Shown piece by piece: positions 8,233 through 16,539 of a stretch of 64,000 nt of DNA (the first letter of the stretch is position 1; every line of letters begins with the position of its first letter). Source of the DNA: Acinetobacter colistiniresistens (GTDB lineage Bacteria; Pseudomonadota; Gammaproteobacteria; Pseudomonadales; Moraxellaceae); assembly GCF_000413935.1 (NCBI RefSeq), contig NZ_KE340380.1, positions 310,001-374,000 of the forward strand, read 5' to 3'. The notes beneath the pieces are model-generated. The model was not told the DNA's origin. It searched no databases and saw only the letters and a list, made by a program, of their open reading frames with translations. Both the position numbers and the translations under genes were made by a program.

Positions 8233-8700
8233 TTAGATTCGGCAATCATTTTCCATTTTTTTATTGTCCATCTTGATGTCTATAGCCTGTTTGAAGCGTT
8301 TCTGCTTAGCTTCAATCCACCGATATGTATCTGTATCATCCAAATTTGGTGGTAATTCTTTTCTGTGTGCTAATAGAAAATTATTAATCCAGCAGAAATC
8401 ATTTACATTACCAAGAGTTAGCGTATCTTCAATCGTGTATCCATTTCCGATTTCTTGTTCATACCTTTTAAGTACTGCCATTTTATCTAGGGTTGACATT
8501 AATAATGATGCAGTCACTGTATCAAGCTTCCTCGTTGTAGCTTTCCTATATACAGCAGAATCTAGTAAAACTATATTCACAGCCCCTTTACTACTAGATT
8601 TCAGAATTTCATCGACAGAAGGATTGTTTGTACAACCTGTAAGAAGTGAAAGATAGATAGCTATACTAGTGATTTTTTTCAAACGCAGCCCTTTCAACAT
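8233..8700 (-). CDS. Putative immunity lipoprotein, paralogue 3
   Basis: 155 residues from the ATG at 8700, which has GGGAGA eight bases upstream. The lipobox is LTGC followed by Thr-Asn. It carries the family elements VYRKATTRKLD, FCWINNFLLAHRKELPPNLDD and a C-terminal NDCRI. Its start lies 35 bp inside the end of the unknown protein gene upstream, so translation of the two is probably coupled, as is common for toxin-immunity pairs. Being the copy next to the putative effector, it is the best candidate for the cognate immunity protein (inference). Confidence 0.72.
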   Translation of the reverse strand: MLKGLRLKKITSIAIYLSLLTGCTNNPSVDEILKSSSKGAVNIVLLDSAVYRKATTRKLDTVTASLLMSTLDKMAVLKRYEQEIGNGYTIEDTLTLGNVNDFCWINNFLLAHRKELPPNLDDTDTYRWIEAKQKRFKQAIDIKMDNKKMENDCRI

Positions 8701-9367
8701 TAATTGGATCTCCCTTGTAAACACCTTGCGATTTTAAAATATCAATCATTTTAGGGTTGTAGTCTTGCTTAAATACTTGTTTAAACATTTCTCTATTGAT
8801 GTGTAATGGTCCTCCATTTCTCTGTAATGAGGATAGCTCACTGACAGCATCTGTTACGTTCAATTTTTTTATTGTTTTCTTTAAGGAGTTTAAATTGGTT
8901 AACGCGCTTTTTCCTTGGGAAAAAGGGTCTAAATTTCTAAGTTCAAGTAAATCACCAATAGCGAACGCACTTAGAAATCTGACTTTAAATGCAGTCTGTT
9001 CAAACTCAGCGACGATCTTGGCAGCTTCTTTAATGGAATGTTTTAAAACATATTGATGAAATCTAATATACATTTGAGTATGAAAACCCAAATCTGCTAA
9101 TTGGCTATCAGGATATTGCTTGGTATCCCATTCCATCCCAAAGCGGATAGCCATGAGTAATTCAATCCTGTTTTTTACACGTCCCCATTGATCGACATTC
9201 ATCATAAAGTTGTAGGGGCGAGCCATACCGTAATTACGTGCTTTTATATACGGATTACATAAAGGTTCAGTCATCACACAGACCTTTTGTTCATTCGGAA
9301 AAGCATCCCATGCAGGGGAATCAGTGAATAAATACCGGTTATAAGGATTGTTTAAATTGTCATTCAT
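8666..9367 (-). CDS. Unrecognised protein in PAAR cassette, candidate T6SS effector
   Basis: 233 residues from the ATG at 9367 (GGGA nine bases before it). No signal peptide, no membrane segment and no family that I recognise. Visible features: a Tyr/Asn-rich N-terminus (NPYNRYLF), an alpha-helical middle (about 70-150) and a basic C-terminal third with a KKTIKKLNV stretch. It starts 4 bp after the PAAR gene and overlaps the first of three lipoprotein genes by 35 bp. A cytosolic protein between a PAAR spike and periplasmic lipoproteins fits an effector delivered to the target periplasm, but no toxic activity can be read from the sequence. Confidence 0.65.
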   Translation of the reverse strand: MNDNLNNPYNRYLFTDSPAWDAFPNEQKVCVMTEPLCNPYIKARNYGMARPYNFMMNVDQWGRVKNRIELLMAIRFGMEWDTKQYPDSQLADLGFHTQMYIRFHQYVLKHSIKEAAKIVAEFEQTAFKVRFLSAFAIGDLLELRNLDPFSQGKSALTNLNSLKKTIKKLNVTDAVSELSSLQRNGGPLHINREMFKQVFKQDYNPKMIDILKSQGVYKGDPINVERAAFEKNH

Positions 9368-9371
9368 TTTA

Positions 9372-9923
9372 TTATTCCCATGATTGCATCGGTTGAGATA
9401 AGTCAAAGGTAGTTAAGTCCACTTCCTGTGCTTCTTTGCCTGTTTCAATTAATGCTGTATATCCATTTTCATCAGTAAAGCCTTCAACTGTTTTGCCATC
9501 AGGGCTGACAAGCTTAAAATACTGCTCACTTAAAGGTTGACCTGTACTGCGGTCAAGCAATTGGAATTTAACTCCATAATCATCCAGATCATTCGCCAGT
9601 AAACGATCCTGTACTAGATTTGAATTGGTTTGAGTCGAGCTGCTTCCTGTCGAAGCAGCATTATCGCCAACGACTAAATTTTGCATGGGGAGCAACCTGC
9701 ATCCACACGATAACGCATCATTTGCTCTTGCTGCCGCTTTTCCCAAAATTTGCATATGCGGATCACCCGTAATGATCGTTGCAACAGTGTTATGTTTGGG
9801 ACAGGTGGCTTTATCTCCTACACAGGCAATCGCACGACCATCGACTAAAAAAATACTATTGCCAGAAATCACTTGACCACCACCTGTGGTCGGACAACCA
9901 ATGACGATATAAGGCGTTGCCAT
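9372..9923 (-). CDS. PAAR-domain spike protein with C-terminal extension
   Basis: 183 residues from the ATG at 9923 (MATPYIVIGC); a longer frame to 9974 is unlikely. Residues 1-85 or so are a PAAR domain, which sharpens the VgrG tip of a type VI secretion system: GCPTTGGGQVISGN, VDGRAIACVGDKATCPKH, ITGDPHM and LSCGC, including the Cys/His residues that hold the tip Zn. After a Ser/Thr/Asn linker the last 75 residues (FQLLDRSTGQPL, VSPDGKTVEGFTDENGYT) look like a small beta-sandwich of the transthyretin type, known as an extension of PAAR proteins. No VgrG or core T6SS gene is in the window, so it is an outlying cassette. Confidence 0.88.
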   Translation of the reverse strand: MATPYIVIGCPTTGGGQVISGNSIFLVDGRAIACVGDKATCPKHNTVATIITGDPHMQILGKAAARANDALSCGCRLLPMQNLVVGDNAASTGSSSTQTNSNLVQDRLLANDLDDYGVKFQLLDRSTGQPLSEQYFKLVSPDGKTVEGFTDENGYTALIETGKEAQEVDLTTFDLSQPMQSWE

Positions 9924-10120
9924 AATTATTGTATCCCTGTATTTAATTTTTATGAGGGGCAGAATAGCAAGCAATTTTAAATGAAATGTAAGTTTTTATA
10001 ATATGATTTTTTAGTTTAACTTTAAAAACATTGAGCCTTGATAGTATGGGTCATATTTTGAAGTTAATTTGATTAAGTGATTGATTTTACATAGTTACAA
10101 AAGAATAATAAATATCAGCT

Positions 10121-11005
10121 ATGCTAAGCCGTTATGTATATAAATTCTCTTTGAGAAAGAATAAGTCCTTTCCTCCAAGCAGACATCGACTTAAAATCAG
10201 CAATACCCTTGATGATAAAGAAGCAAGTCACGTGTCAGACCATTTAGAAAACGAATTTGAGCTAAGCAATGAGGAAATGCATCTCTATAGTCGTCAGATT
10301 TTATTAGATGGTTGGGATATCGAAGCACAAGAAAAACTAAAACTCGCCAATGTGTTGATTATCGGTGCAGGCGGAATCGGCTGTACCAGTGCCGAGCTGT
10401 TGGCACGTGCAGGTGTAGGGAAAATTACCATTGTTGATGCCGATACGATTGAAATGAGTAATCTACAAAGACAAATTGCCTTTACGACAAATGATTTAGG
10501 TCGATACAAAGCAGAAATATTGGCAAAGCATCTACAAGACATTAATCCGCATATACAGGTCAGTTATCAAAATATACGATTTGATGAAACGAATGCTGAT
10601 GAACTTGTACAGCATCAAGATGTAGTCTTAGATGGTTGTGATAACTTTACAACTCGTTATCTGGTTAATGCTGTATGTAGAAAACATCAAGTGCCTCTGA
10701 TTAGTGCGTCAGCAATAGGTTTTGAAGGGCAGATGTTTATGGTAGATGCTGATTCAGCCTGTTATGAATGCCTGTTTCCGAAAGAAGATCATGCCAATGA
10801 AGGGCTGCGTTGTACGGAGTCAGGCGTATTAGCCACCACTCCTGTAATGATAGCGTCATTACAAGCACATCACACATTGCTATTTTTAGGCTTAGGTTTG
10901 ACTCCACTCAAGCAAAAACTATTGCTTTGGAATGGCTTAAATTTAACGCAACGTATTCTTAAATTTGAAAAAGATATAAATTGTCCAGTTTGTCAGGCAA
11001 CTTGA
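10121..11005 (+). CDS. ThiF/MoeB-family adenylyltransferase
   Basis: 294 residues as drawn, but the family normally starts near LSNEEMHLYSRQ; a GTG at 10232 would give 257 residues, so the first 37 may not be translated. The enzyme activates the C-terminal Gly of a sulfur-carrier protein (MoaD or ThiS) as acyl-adenylate. Seen: the ATP-binding GAGGIG (82-87), the arginine finger region NLQRQ (114-118), the DGCDNFTTR stretch and two Zn-binding Cys pairs (CYEC and the C-terminal CPVC). No rhodanese domain is present. It is not next to moa or thi genes, so MoeB and ThiF roles cannot be separated. Confidence 0.83.
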   Translation: MLSRYVYKFSLRKNKSFPPSRHRLKISNTLDDKEASHVSDHLENEFELSNEEMHLYSRQILLDGWDIEAQEKLKLANVLIIGAGGIGCTSAELLARAGVGKITIVDADTIEMSNLQRQIAFTTNDLGRYKAEILAKHLQDINPHIQVSYQNIRFDETNADELVQHQDVVLDGCDNFTTRYLVNAVCRKHQVPLISASAIGFEGQMFMVDADSACYECLFPKEDHANEGLRCTESGVLATTPVMIASLQAHHTLLFLGLGLTPLKQKLLLWNGLNLTQRILKFEKDINCPVCQAT

Positions 11006-11061
11006 TCGGTAAATTGAGCAAAATTTGCTAAACTAATGCCATCTGTGAGGCAAGAAAGATT

Positions 11062-12360
11062 ATGAAAAGAAATATTTTATTCGATGGATTACGCTCTGTT
11101 GCACGTATTGGTGAAACAGTGGTGGTTGCAGCACAAGCAGGTGTGAAGTATGCAACTGAAAAACCAAGCAACGCCAAACTGATGCGTGAGACCTTTGAGT
11201 CGCTTGGTTCGACTTATATTAAACTGGGTCAATTTATTGCCAGTACGCCGTCTTTATTCCCACGTGAATACGTTCAGGAATTCCAAGGCTGTTTAGATCA
11301 AACGCCAACCTTACCGTTTAGCTATATTAAAAAAGTATTGGCTGAAGAGTTTGAAGGACGCAATCTCAATGAAATTTTCAGTTTCATTGATGAAAAACCT
11401 TTGGCTTCAGCCTCAATTGCGCAAGTCCACGCCGCTCGATTAGTTACGGGTGAAGATGTGGTGTTAAAGGTGCAAAAGCCGGGTGTTGAAACCATTTTAT
11501 ATACCGACTTAAATGTGGTGCATTGGGCGACAAAGTTACTTGAAAGAGCTGTTCCAAAAATCAAGTTTGCCTCGTTGTCTGAAATCGTAGATGAGATCAA
11601 AACACGTATGGTACGTGAAGTTGATTTTATTGAAGAAGCTCAGAATCTGGATGACTTTATTCAGTACTTGAATGTTTCAGGCAATCAAGCGGCAACTGCA
11701 CCAAAAGTTTATCACCAGTTTTCAACGCGCCGTGTACTCACTATGCAGCGTTTATATGGGGTGTCATTGACTGACTTTGATGTGGTCAAACAATATGCCA
11801 AAGACCCAACACAGGTCTTGATTACTGCCATGAATACTTGGTTTGGCAGTTTAATGCTGTGCAAGAGTTTCCATGCCGATTTACACGCAGGCAATCTGAT
11901 GCTGCTAGAAGATGGTCGTATTGGCTTTATTGATTTCGGTATTGTTGGTCAGTTAAACCCTGAAGTTTGGACAGCATGTATGGCGTTTATGGATGCCTTA
12001 CAGCAAACCAATTACAACGCCATGGCTGAGAACATGCTGAAAATGGGTATGACCCATCAGAAAATTGATACTCAAGTCTTGGCTGATGACTTAGAGCGGT
12101 TATTTAGTGGTGTGTTACTGGCAGATCCACAAGAAATTCTCAGTTCTAATCCAGCAGATTTAAATGACATCATGATGGATATGGTGGCAGTGGGTGAGCG
12201 TCACGGTATTAAATTCCCGCGTGACTTCGCTTTGTTATTCAAGCAAATGCTATATTTTGATCGTTTCATGCGTGTTCTCGCACCATATACCGATATTTAT
12301 GCTGACCAACGTTTAAAAATGGTTCACAATATTGAACCTGCTTCGTTTTTAAAGCATTAA
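11062..12360 (+). CDS. ABC1/AarF/UbiB family atypical kinase-like protein
   Basis: 432 residues. This family supports ubiquinone and lipid homeostasis; members have an atypical protein-kinase fold with ATPase activity. Seen: the family-specific KxGQ motif (YIKLGQFIAS), the Ala-rich nucleotide loop PLASASIAQVHAA in place of a Gly-rich loop, the VVLKVQKPG lysine, the catalytic-loop DLHAGN and the metal-binding IDFG. It lacks the C-terminal membrane pair of UbiB proper and is shorter, so AarF-like is the safer name. A weak GAGG site precedes the ATG. It is followed within 26 bp by folB, probably on one transcript. Confidence 0.85.
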   Translation: MKRNILFDGLRSVARIGETVVVAAQAGVKYATEKPSNAKLMRETFESLGSTYIKLGQFIASTPSLFPREYVQEFQGCLDQTPTLPFSYIKKVLAEEFEGRNLNEIFSFIDEKPLASASIAQVHAARLVTGEDVVLKVQKPGVETILYTDLNVVHWATKLLERAVPKIKFASLSEIVDEIKTRMVREVDFIEEAQNLDDFIQYLNVSGNQAATAPKVYHQFSTRRVLTMQRLYGVSLTDFDVVKQYAKDPTQVLITAMNTWFGSLMLCKSFHADLHAGNLMLLEDGRIGFIDFGIVGQLNPEVWTACMAFMDALQQTNYNAMAENMLKMGMTHQKIDTQVLADDLERLFSGVLLADPQEILSSNPADLNDIMMDMVAVGERHGIKFPRDFALLFKQMLYFDRFMRVLAPYTDIYADQRLKMVHNIEPASFLKH

Positions 12361-12386
12361 TTTATTTATCGGTTCATTAGGTCATT

Positions 12387-12767
12387 ATGGATGCCATTAT
12401 AATTGAAGGGTTGAAGGTTGATACCGTGGTTGGTTGTTTCAACTGGGAACGCCAAATTATTCAACCTTTAATGCTAGATCTCACCATTCATAATGATCTA
12501 ACGCAAGCTGCACAATCAGATGAGCTAGAAGATACGCTCAACTATGCGCAAATCTGCGAGCTTGCAGCTCAGGTGATTCAACAAGCCCAACCCAAATTGA
12601 TCGAGCATGCCGCACAATTGGTGCTTGAATGTCTATTTAACACCTTTCCTTCGATTGAATCGATCAGTATCACCATTCGCAAACCCGCCATCATTGCACA
12701 AGCCAATGCAGTAGGAATTCGCCTTGAACGCAACAGAAACAATTTTTGCGCTCGCACTGGCGAGTAA
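12387..12767 (+). CDS. folB: Dihydroneopterin aldolase
   Basis: 126 residues, the usual size. It converts 7,8-dihydroneopterin to 6-hydroxymethyl-dihydropterin and glycolaldehyde in folate synthesis. Family residues are in place: Glu21 (NWERQ) and Glu73 for pterin binding, Tyr53 and the catalytic Lys99 (ITIRKP). It acts as an octamer in the cytoplasm (family knowledge). The next gene, an HPPK-like protein, begins inside its last 44 bases, which suggests coupled translation. Confidence is high. Confidence 0.92.
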   Translation: MDAIIIEGLKVDTVVGCFNWERQIIQPLMLDLTIHNDLTQAAQSDELEDTLNYAQICELAAQVIQQAQPKLIEHAAQLVLECLFNTFPSIESISITIRKPAIIAQANAVGIRLERNRNNFCARTGE

Positions 12768-13158
12768 TCTCCAGCAACAACAAAATTTCACTTTTGCTTA
12801 TCAACAAATCGCAAGTTTGGGTGTAGTGGAGTTTTCGCCAATTTATGAAATTCCTTGTCGGGATGGAATTGGTGCCGATTATTGGAATTCTGCCTGCTTA
12901 TTAAAAAGTCGACTCAGTCTTGCTGAAATGATTGAAATCCTGAAAAAACTAGAAGCACAATCTGGTCGAGTTCGTCCATCACATCAGATCAGTTTGGATG
13001 TTGATGTGATTGCATGGGGTGAAACTTTAGAGCATATGCAATTTAATCCAAAAAAGTTACCATTGGCTTTGGATGTCAAAATTCCTTTATATGATTTGTG
13101 GCAGCATGCAGATTTGGCTGATCTCCAAAATACAGGCTATCCTGTCATTACAATGTAA
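12724..13158 (+). CDS. HPPK-like protein (FolK family), divergent
   Basis: 144 residues from a TTG start overlapping folB by 44 bp; canonical HPPK has about 160. The family would pyrophosphorylate 6-hydroxymethyl-dihydropterin. The fold is recognisable: FSPIYEIPCRDGIGADYWNSACLL (the S-x-x-Y-E-T-P then N-A region), the IEILKKLEAQSGRVR helix and the Mg-binding DVD of SLDVDVIAW. However the N-terminal G-S-N-L-G is ASNLQQ, the R-W-G-P-R loop before DVD is replaced by PSHQIS, and the later V-P-H-Y histidine is absent. Activity is therefore doubtful, and a second, canonical folK elsewhere in the genome is likely (inference). Confidence 0.75.
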   Translation: MNATETIFALALASNLQQQQNFTFAYQQIASLGVVEFSPIYEIPCRDGIGADYWNSACLLKSRLSLAEMIEILKKLEAQSGRVRPSHQISLDVDVIAWGETLEHMQFNPKKLPLALDVKIPLYDLWQHADLADLQNTGYPVITM

Positions 13159-13200
13159 TGCTTTTGCTAGGTAATACGATAATAATTAGGAAGAATTTTC

Positions 13201-13752
13201 ATGAAAAAGATTTTACTTTTGTCGACTTTGACGGTTTTACTTTCGGGTTGTGCGGCCATGAGCGTCGAGCAATGTAAAACAGCAAATTGGTTCAATGTGG
13301 GCGAAAAAGATGGCTCAAATGGTCATGATTCACGCCTGGATAAATATTATTCTTCCTGTCAAAAAGCCAATATTGTGCCGAATCAAAAGCTGTATGAACA
13401 AGGTTATCAAAAAGGCTTGGGCTATTACTGCCGACCAGAAAATATTTTTAGTGAAGCCTTGGAAGGTCGTGGCGATATTCGTGTGTGTCCAATCGACAAA
13501 CGTGAATCTTTGCGTAGCTACTATCAAGTTGCCAATGAATATTATCAGGCAGATTCAGAGTTTAATCGCTCCCAAAGCGATATGAACCGCTATTTAAAAG
13601 AATTAGAACGTAAAGATCTTTCAACAAAGGTTCGGGATGATTATCAAAAACGCTTATATGACCTACGTATCAATAGCAGTTGGGTACAGTCTCGTTATCA
13701 GGAGGCGGTTCGCAATCTGGAACGTTTTAAGGCAGAACATGGTTTGAATTAA
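13201..13752 (+). CDS. DUF2799 family lipoprotein
   Basis: 183 residues with a lipoprotein signal ending in LSGC (Cys at 17). The mature part matches DUF2799: an ANWFNVGEKDGSNG opening, spaced Cys (SSCQKA, YYCRPEN, RVCPID) and repeated GYQKGL-type elements. The C-terminal 60 residues are a charged helix rich in Arg, Glu and Gln, probably a coiled coil. The function of the family is unknown; it is a small envelope lipoprotein. A GGAAGA site lies nine bases before the ATG, and a terminator follows. Confidence 0.8.
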   Translation: MKKILLLSTLTVLLSGCAAMSVEQCKTANWFNVGEKDGSNGHDSRLDKYYSSCQKANIVPNQKLYEQGYQKGLGYYCRPENIFSEALEGRGDIRVCPIDKRESLRSYYQVANEYYQADSEFNRSQSDMNRYLKELERKDLSTKVRDDYQKRLYDLRINSSWVQSRYQEAVRNLERFKAEHGLN

Positions 13753-13780
13753 AACTTTAATTTATAATGCTTATTTTTAA

Positions 13781-13809
13781 AAATCCATGGTTGCAGCCGT
13801 GGATTTTTT
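13781..13809 (+). terminator. Intrinsic terminator after DUF2799 gene
   Basis: AAATCCATGG / CCGTGGATTT stem with a TTGCAG loop, then six T. Confidence 0.8.
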
Positions 13810-13903
13810 GTTTTGTAGTGCACACATTTGAGTTACATACCTGATGGTATGGGGATGTTTAAATGGTGAAGAAGCAAATAAATAATGAAGGGAGGAATGC
13901 TGT

Positions 13904-14362
13904 ATGCAAGCCAAGTTACTTATTGCCTTGGGGATTATGCTCTATGGCGGCATGAACTCAGCCTATGCAATTGATGCAAAATATAGACAACAATTAGAAC
14001 AATCCGGTTGTACTCAAGTCAGTGAAGCACAAGGTTGTGATATTAGCAAAAGCAAAGAAGAAAATAGCAAAGCTGGATTTGTTGAGCAAATGCTAGAAAC
14101 AGCAACGCCAACCGTGTCGACACAGCAACCACAGTGGGTTGCGGAAAGATCAGATGGAACACCTTTGGCGTTTATTAGAATTGACCAGCAACAACGAGTC
14201 TGGGTCAATGACACGCGCGTGATTGCGGTCAAGAAAAAGGATCGGTTGACTTTTAGGCAGGGTAAAATTAATTACATCATTTTTACCGATTTAGATAAAC
14301 AGCCGCAAAGCTTTTGGGATGACCGTTATTCGGCTGATAAAGGCAAAATTGTATTTCGTTAA
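13904..14362 (+). CDS. Hypothetical exported protein
   Basis: 152 residues with a clear signal peptide cleaved after about residue 22 (AYA). The mature part has two Cys (SGCTQ, QGCD) close together that could form a disulfide, a Ser/Thr/Gln linker, and a C-terminal beta-rich part (FIRIDQQQRVWVNDTRVI) that ends in FWDDRYSADKGKIVFR. No family recognised. GGAGG stands 10 bases before the ATG. It is convergent with coq7. Confidence 0.65.
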   Translation: MQAKLLIALGIMLYGGMNSAYAIDAKYRQQLEQSGCTQVSEAQGCDISKSKEENSKAGFVEQMLETATPTVSTQQPQWVAERSDGTPLAFIRIDQQQRVWVNDTRVIAVKKKDRLTFRQGKINYIIFTDLDKQPQSFWDDRYSADKGKIVFR

Positions 14363-14378
14363 TTTGATCGTGTTGGAT

Positions 14379-14410
14379 AAAAAAAGGGAATTATTTTGCA
14401 ATAATTCCCT
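14379..14410 (-). terminator. Intrinsic terminator after coq7
   Basis: Perfect 11-bp stem AGGGAATTATT / AATAATTCCCT with a 4-nt loop, followed on the minus strand by a run of seven T. Confidence 0.85.
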
Positions 14411-14418
14411 CGCACAGT

Positions 14419-15054
14419 TTAAAGATAATAACTGGTTTTGGTCATCAGTTTTGAAATAGCGGTCATAGTAATGCGTACTGGTACAGGCAAATCTACGCCA
14501 CCTGCATTGAGTGCCGTGTCACGATGATGCAATTCATCTTCATTCATCTGTTCCAAAATTTTACGTGAACGGTCATCATGAGCGGGAAGCTGCTGGATGT
14601 GTTCTTGTAAATGTTGACTCACTTGACGTTCAGTTTCAGCGACAAAGCCTAAGCTGTATTTGTCGCCTGCAATCCCTGCAATTGCACCCATCCCATAAGA
14701 CAGGCCGTACCAAATTGGATTTAACACACTGGTGTGGCTATCCAGTTCTTTTAAGCGATCTTCACACCATGCCAAATGGTCTTGTTCTTCAATCGCTGCT
14801 TGCTGCATTTCTTCACGCACATGTGGCAATTTTGCAGTCAGCGCTTGACCGTGATAAAGCGCTTGAGCACACACTTCACCACTGTGATTGACGCGCATCA
14901 AGCCTGCAACATGGCGGGCATCACTGACACACAATTGTGAAGGTTCTTCATTGGCAGGATTGCTGCGTTGTGCACTGGTCGCACCGGGTACCAAACTACG
15001 TAAAGCTTGATCAAAGGAATTAATAAGTTTATCGAGACCTGTGTAATGACGCAT
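14419..15054 (-). CDS. coq7: Demethoxyubiquinone hydroxylase (Coq7)
   Basis: 211 residues. It hydroxylates 2-polyprenyl-3-methyl-6-methoxy-1,4-benzoquinone, the penultimate step of aerobic ubiquinone synthesis, at the inner membrane. The di-iron carboxylate ligands can be read as the glutamate in NHSGEVCAQ, EEQDH, the glutamate of FVAETERQ, and EDELHH. Coq7 replaces the flavin enzyme UbiF used by E. coli. Its ATG is three bases after the stop of the MFS gene upstream, so both are one operon, ended by a strong terminator. Confidence 0.93.
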   Translation of the reverse strand: MRHYTGLDKLINSFDQALRSLVPGATSAQRSNPANEEPSQLCVSDARHVAGLMRVNHSGEVCAQALYHGQALTAKLPHVREEMQQAAIEEQDHLAWCEDRLKELDSHTSVLNPIWYGLSYGMGAIAGIAGDKYSLGFVAETERQVSQHLQEHIQQLPAHDDRSRKILEQMNEDELHHRDTALNAGGVDLPVPVRITMTAISKLMTKTSYYL

Positions 15055-15057
15055 ATA

Positions 15058-16380
15058 TTAATCCTCTAATGTGTTGGGCGCATTTTCCAATAACGGTTTT
15101 AGACGTTTTAATAACCAAAATGAAAAAATTGCACTTAAAACAGCGGTAATGGTGAATAAGATTTTAATATCAATTTTTAAAATGCTTAAGATCAAAATAG
15201 AAAAAACTGCGGAAGAGACCATAAATACAGCATTTAAAATGTTATTTGCGGCAACAACACGGGCACGATGTGAGCGCGGTGAATAGGCTTGCATCATGGC
15301 ATACAGTGGCACGATATAGAACCCACCGCTAATTCCCAGTAAAGTCACTGCCAGCATGACATGGTAATAGACTGCACCCAGTGTAAACATATCTTTTAAA
15401 CTGAGTAGCTCACCTGTATGCTCAGGTACAAAAGCCAGACTGGCTGCCAGATAGAGGGCAAACACAGTCAAACCAATTGCCCCATAGGGCACCATTTTGA
15501 TATTGATATCAGTACCACCGATGCGTCGACAAAGTAAAGAACCGACACCGATACCAACCGAGAAAAAGGTAAGTAACAGGCTGACTACATTTTCTGAGGC
15601 GTGCAGGTTTTGCTGAGTCAGCTGTGGGATTTGAGTCAGGTAGGTTGCACCATAAAACCAGTACCAAGAATTACCCAATAAAATCACAAACACAATCGGA
15701 ATGCTTTTGGCATAGGCAATGGTTTGAAAACTGGTACGGATAAAGTTCCAGTCAATTTCGAGATCAGGTGCTGCAACTTTTTGCGGCAGAATAAAGCGGC
15801 TACATAAATAGCCTAAGCAAGCAATAGTAACAACAGTGATACTAATCCAAAGTAGATTACCTTGCGAAGTAGCAATCACCGCACCGCCTAAAATCATTCC
15901 CAATAAAATTGCAATAGAAGTGCCTGACTGGAACAGTGCATTACCTGACATCAGCTCTTGTGGTTTTAAAATTTCAGGCAAAATCGCATACTTGATGGGG
16001 CCAAAACAGGTGGAGTGAGTACCCATTAAAAACAAGGCAAACAGTAATAACCATAGATTTCCAAGTAGGAAGCCAGCAGTACCAATCAACATGATCACGA
16101 TTTCTAATATTTTAATGAAGCGAATCAGTTGTGAGCGCTCATATTTATCTGCGATTTGTCCGGCAGTTGCTGAGAAAAAGAAGTAGGGCAAAATAAACAA
16201 TAAGGCAGCTAAATTATTTAAGGTACTGATCTCAGCACTTTGTTGTTGAATCCACCCATAAGTAATCACTAACAGCAGCGCTTGCTTATAAACATTATCA
16301 TTCAGTGCGCCAAAAAACTGAGTGAAAAACATCGGGGCGAAGCGACGCGATGTCATTAAGCGCTCATCTTGTTTCATCAT
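15058..16380 (-). CDS. MFS transporter, LplT-like
   Basis: 440 residues with about 12 membrane segments. The opening FAPMFFTQFFGALNDNVYKQALLL is the signature of the lysophospholipid flippase branch (LplT), and the ATAGQIADKYERSQLIR loop is the MFS A-motif. In other bacteria this domain is fused to, or lies beside, acyl-ACP synthetase/acyltransferase (Aas); here it is alone and co-transcribed with coq7. Transport of lysophospholipids across the inner membrane is therefore a family-based guess. Two adjacent ATGs are possible at 16380 and 16377. Confidence 0.82.
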   Translation of the reverse strand: MMKQDERLMTSRRFAPMFFTQFFGALNDNVYKQALLLVITYGWIQQQSAEISTLNNLAALLFILPYFFFSATAGQIADKYERSQLIRFIKILEIVIMLIGTAGFLLGNLWLLLFALFLMGTHSTCFGPIKYAILPEILKPQELMSGNALFQSGTSIAILLGMILGGAVIATSQGNLLWISITVVTIACLGYLCSRFILPQKVAAPDLEIDWNFIRTSFQTIAYAKSIPIVFVILLGNSWYWFYGATYLTQIPQLTQQNLHASENVVSLLLTFFSVGIGVGSLLCRRIGGTDINIKMVPYGAIGLTVFALYLAASLAFVPEHTGELLSLKDMFTLGAVYYHVMLAVTLLGISGGFYIVPLYAMMQAYSPRSHRARVVAANNILNAVFMVSSAVFSILILSILKIDIKILFTITAVLSAIFSFWLLKRLKPLLENAPNTLED

Positions 16381-16405
16381 GTGTTCACTTCATTGTGATT
16401 TATAA

Positions 16406-16437
16406 AAAAATGTGACGAACTGTAAAAATGTGATGAA
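16406..16437 (+). repeat. Short direct repeats in the tamA promoter region
   Basis: AAAAATGTGACGAA (16406) and AAAAATGTGATGAA (16424) are repeated with an 18-bp period, immediately upstream of a TATGAT -10-like hexamer at 16445-16450 that has no good -35. The arrangement suggests an activator site but may be chance in AT-rich sequence. Confidence 0.35.
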
Positions 16438-16539
16438 ATGCATGTATGATACCTATGTCTGATTGGATGAAAAATCAAAGATTTGAAGTTATTTCACCCA
16501 TCAAAAACGATAAATTAAAAAACAAGTTTAGAGTTTTAC

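Noticed and set aside
7261..9923. Reading the three lipoproteins as parts of the lipase system next door
   Set aside because: They are on the opposite strand, convergent with lipB, and linked by overlap to the PAAR-associated gene.
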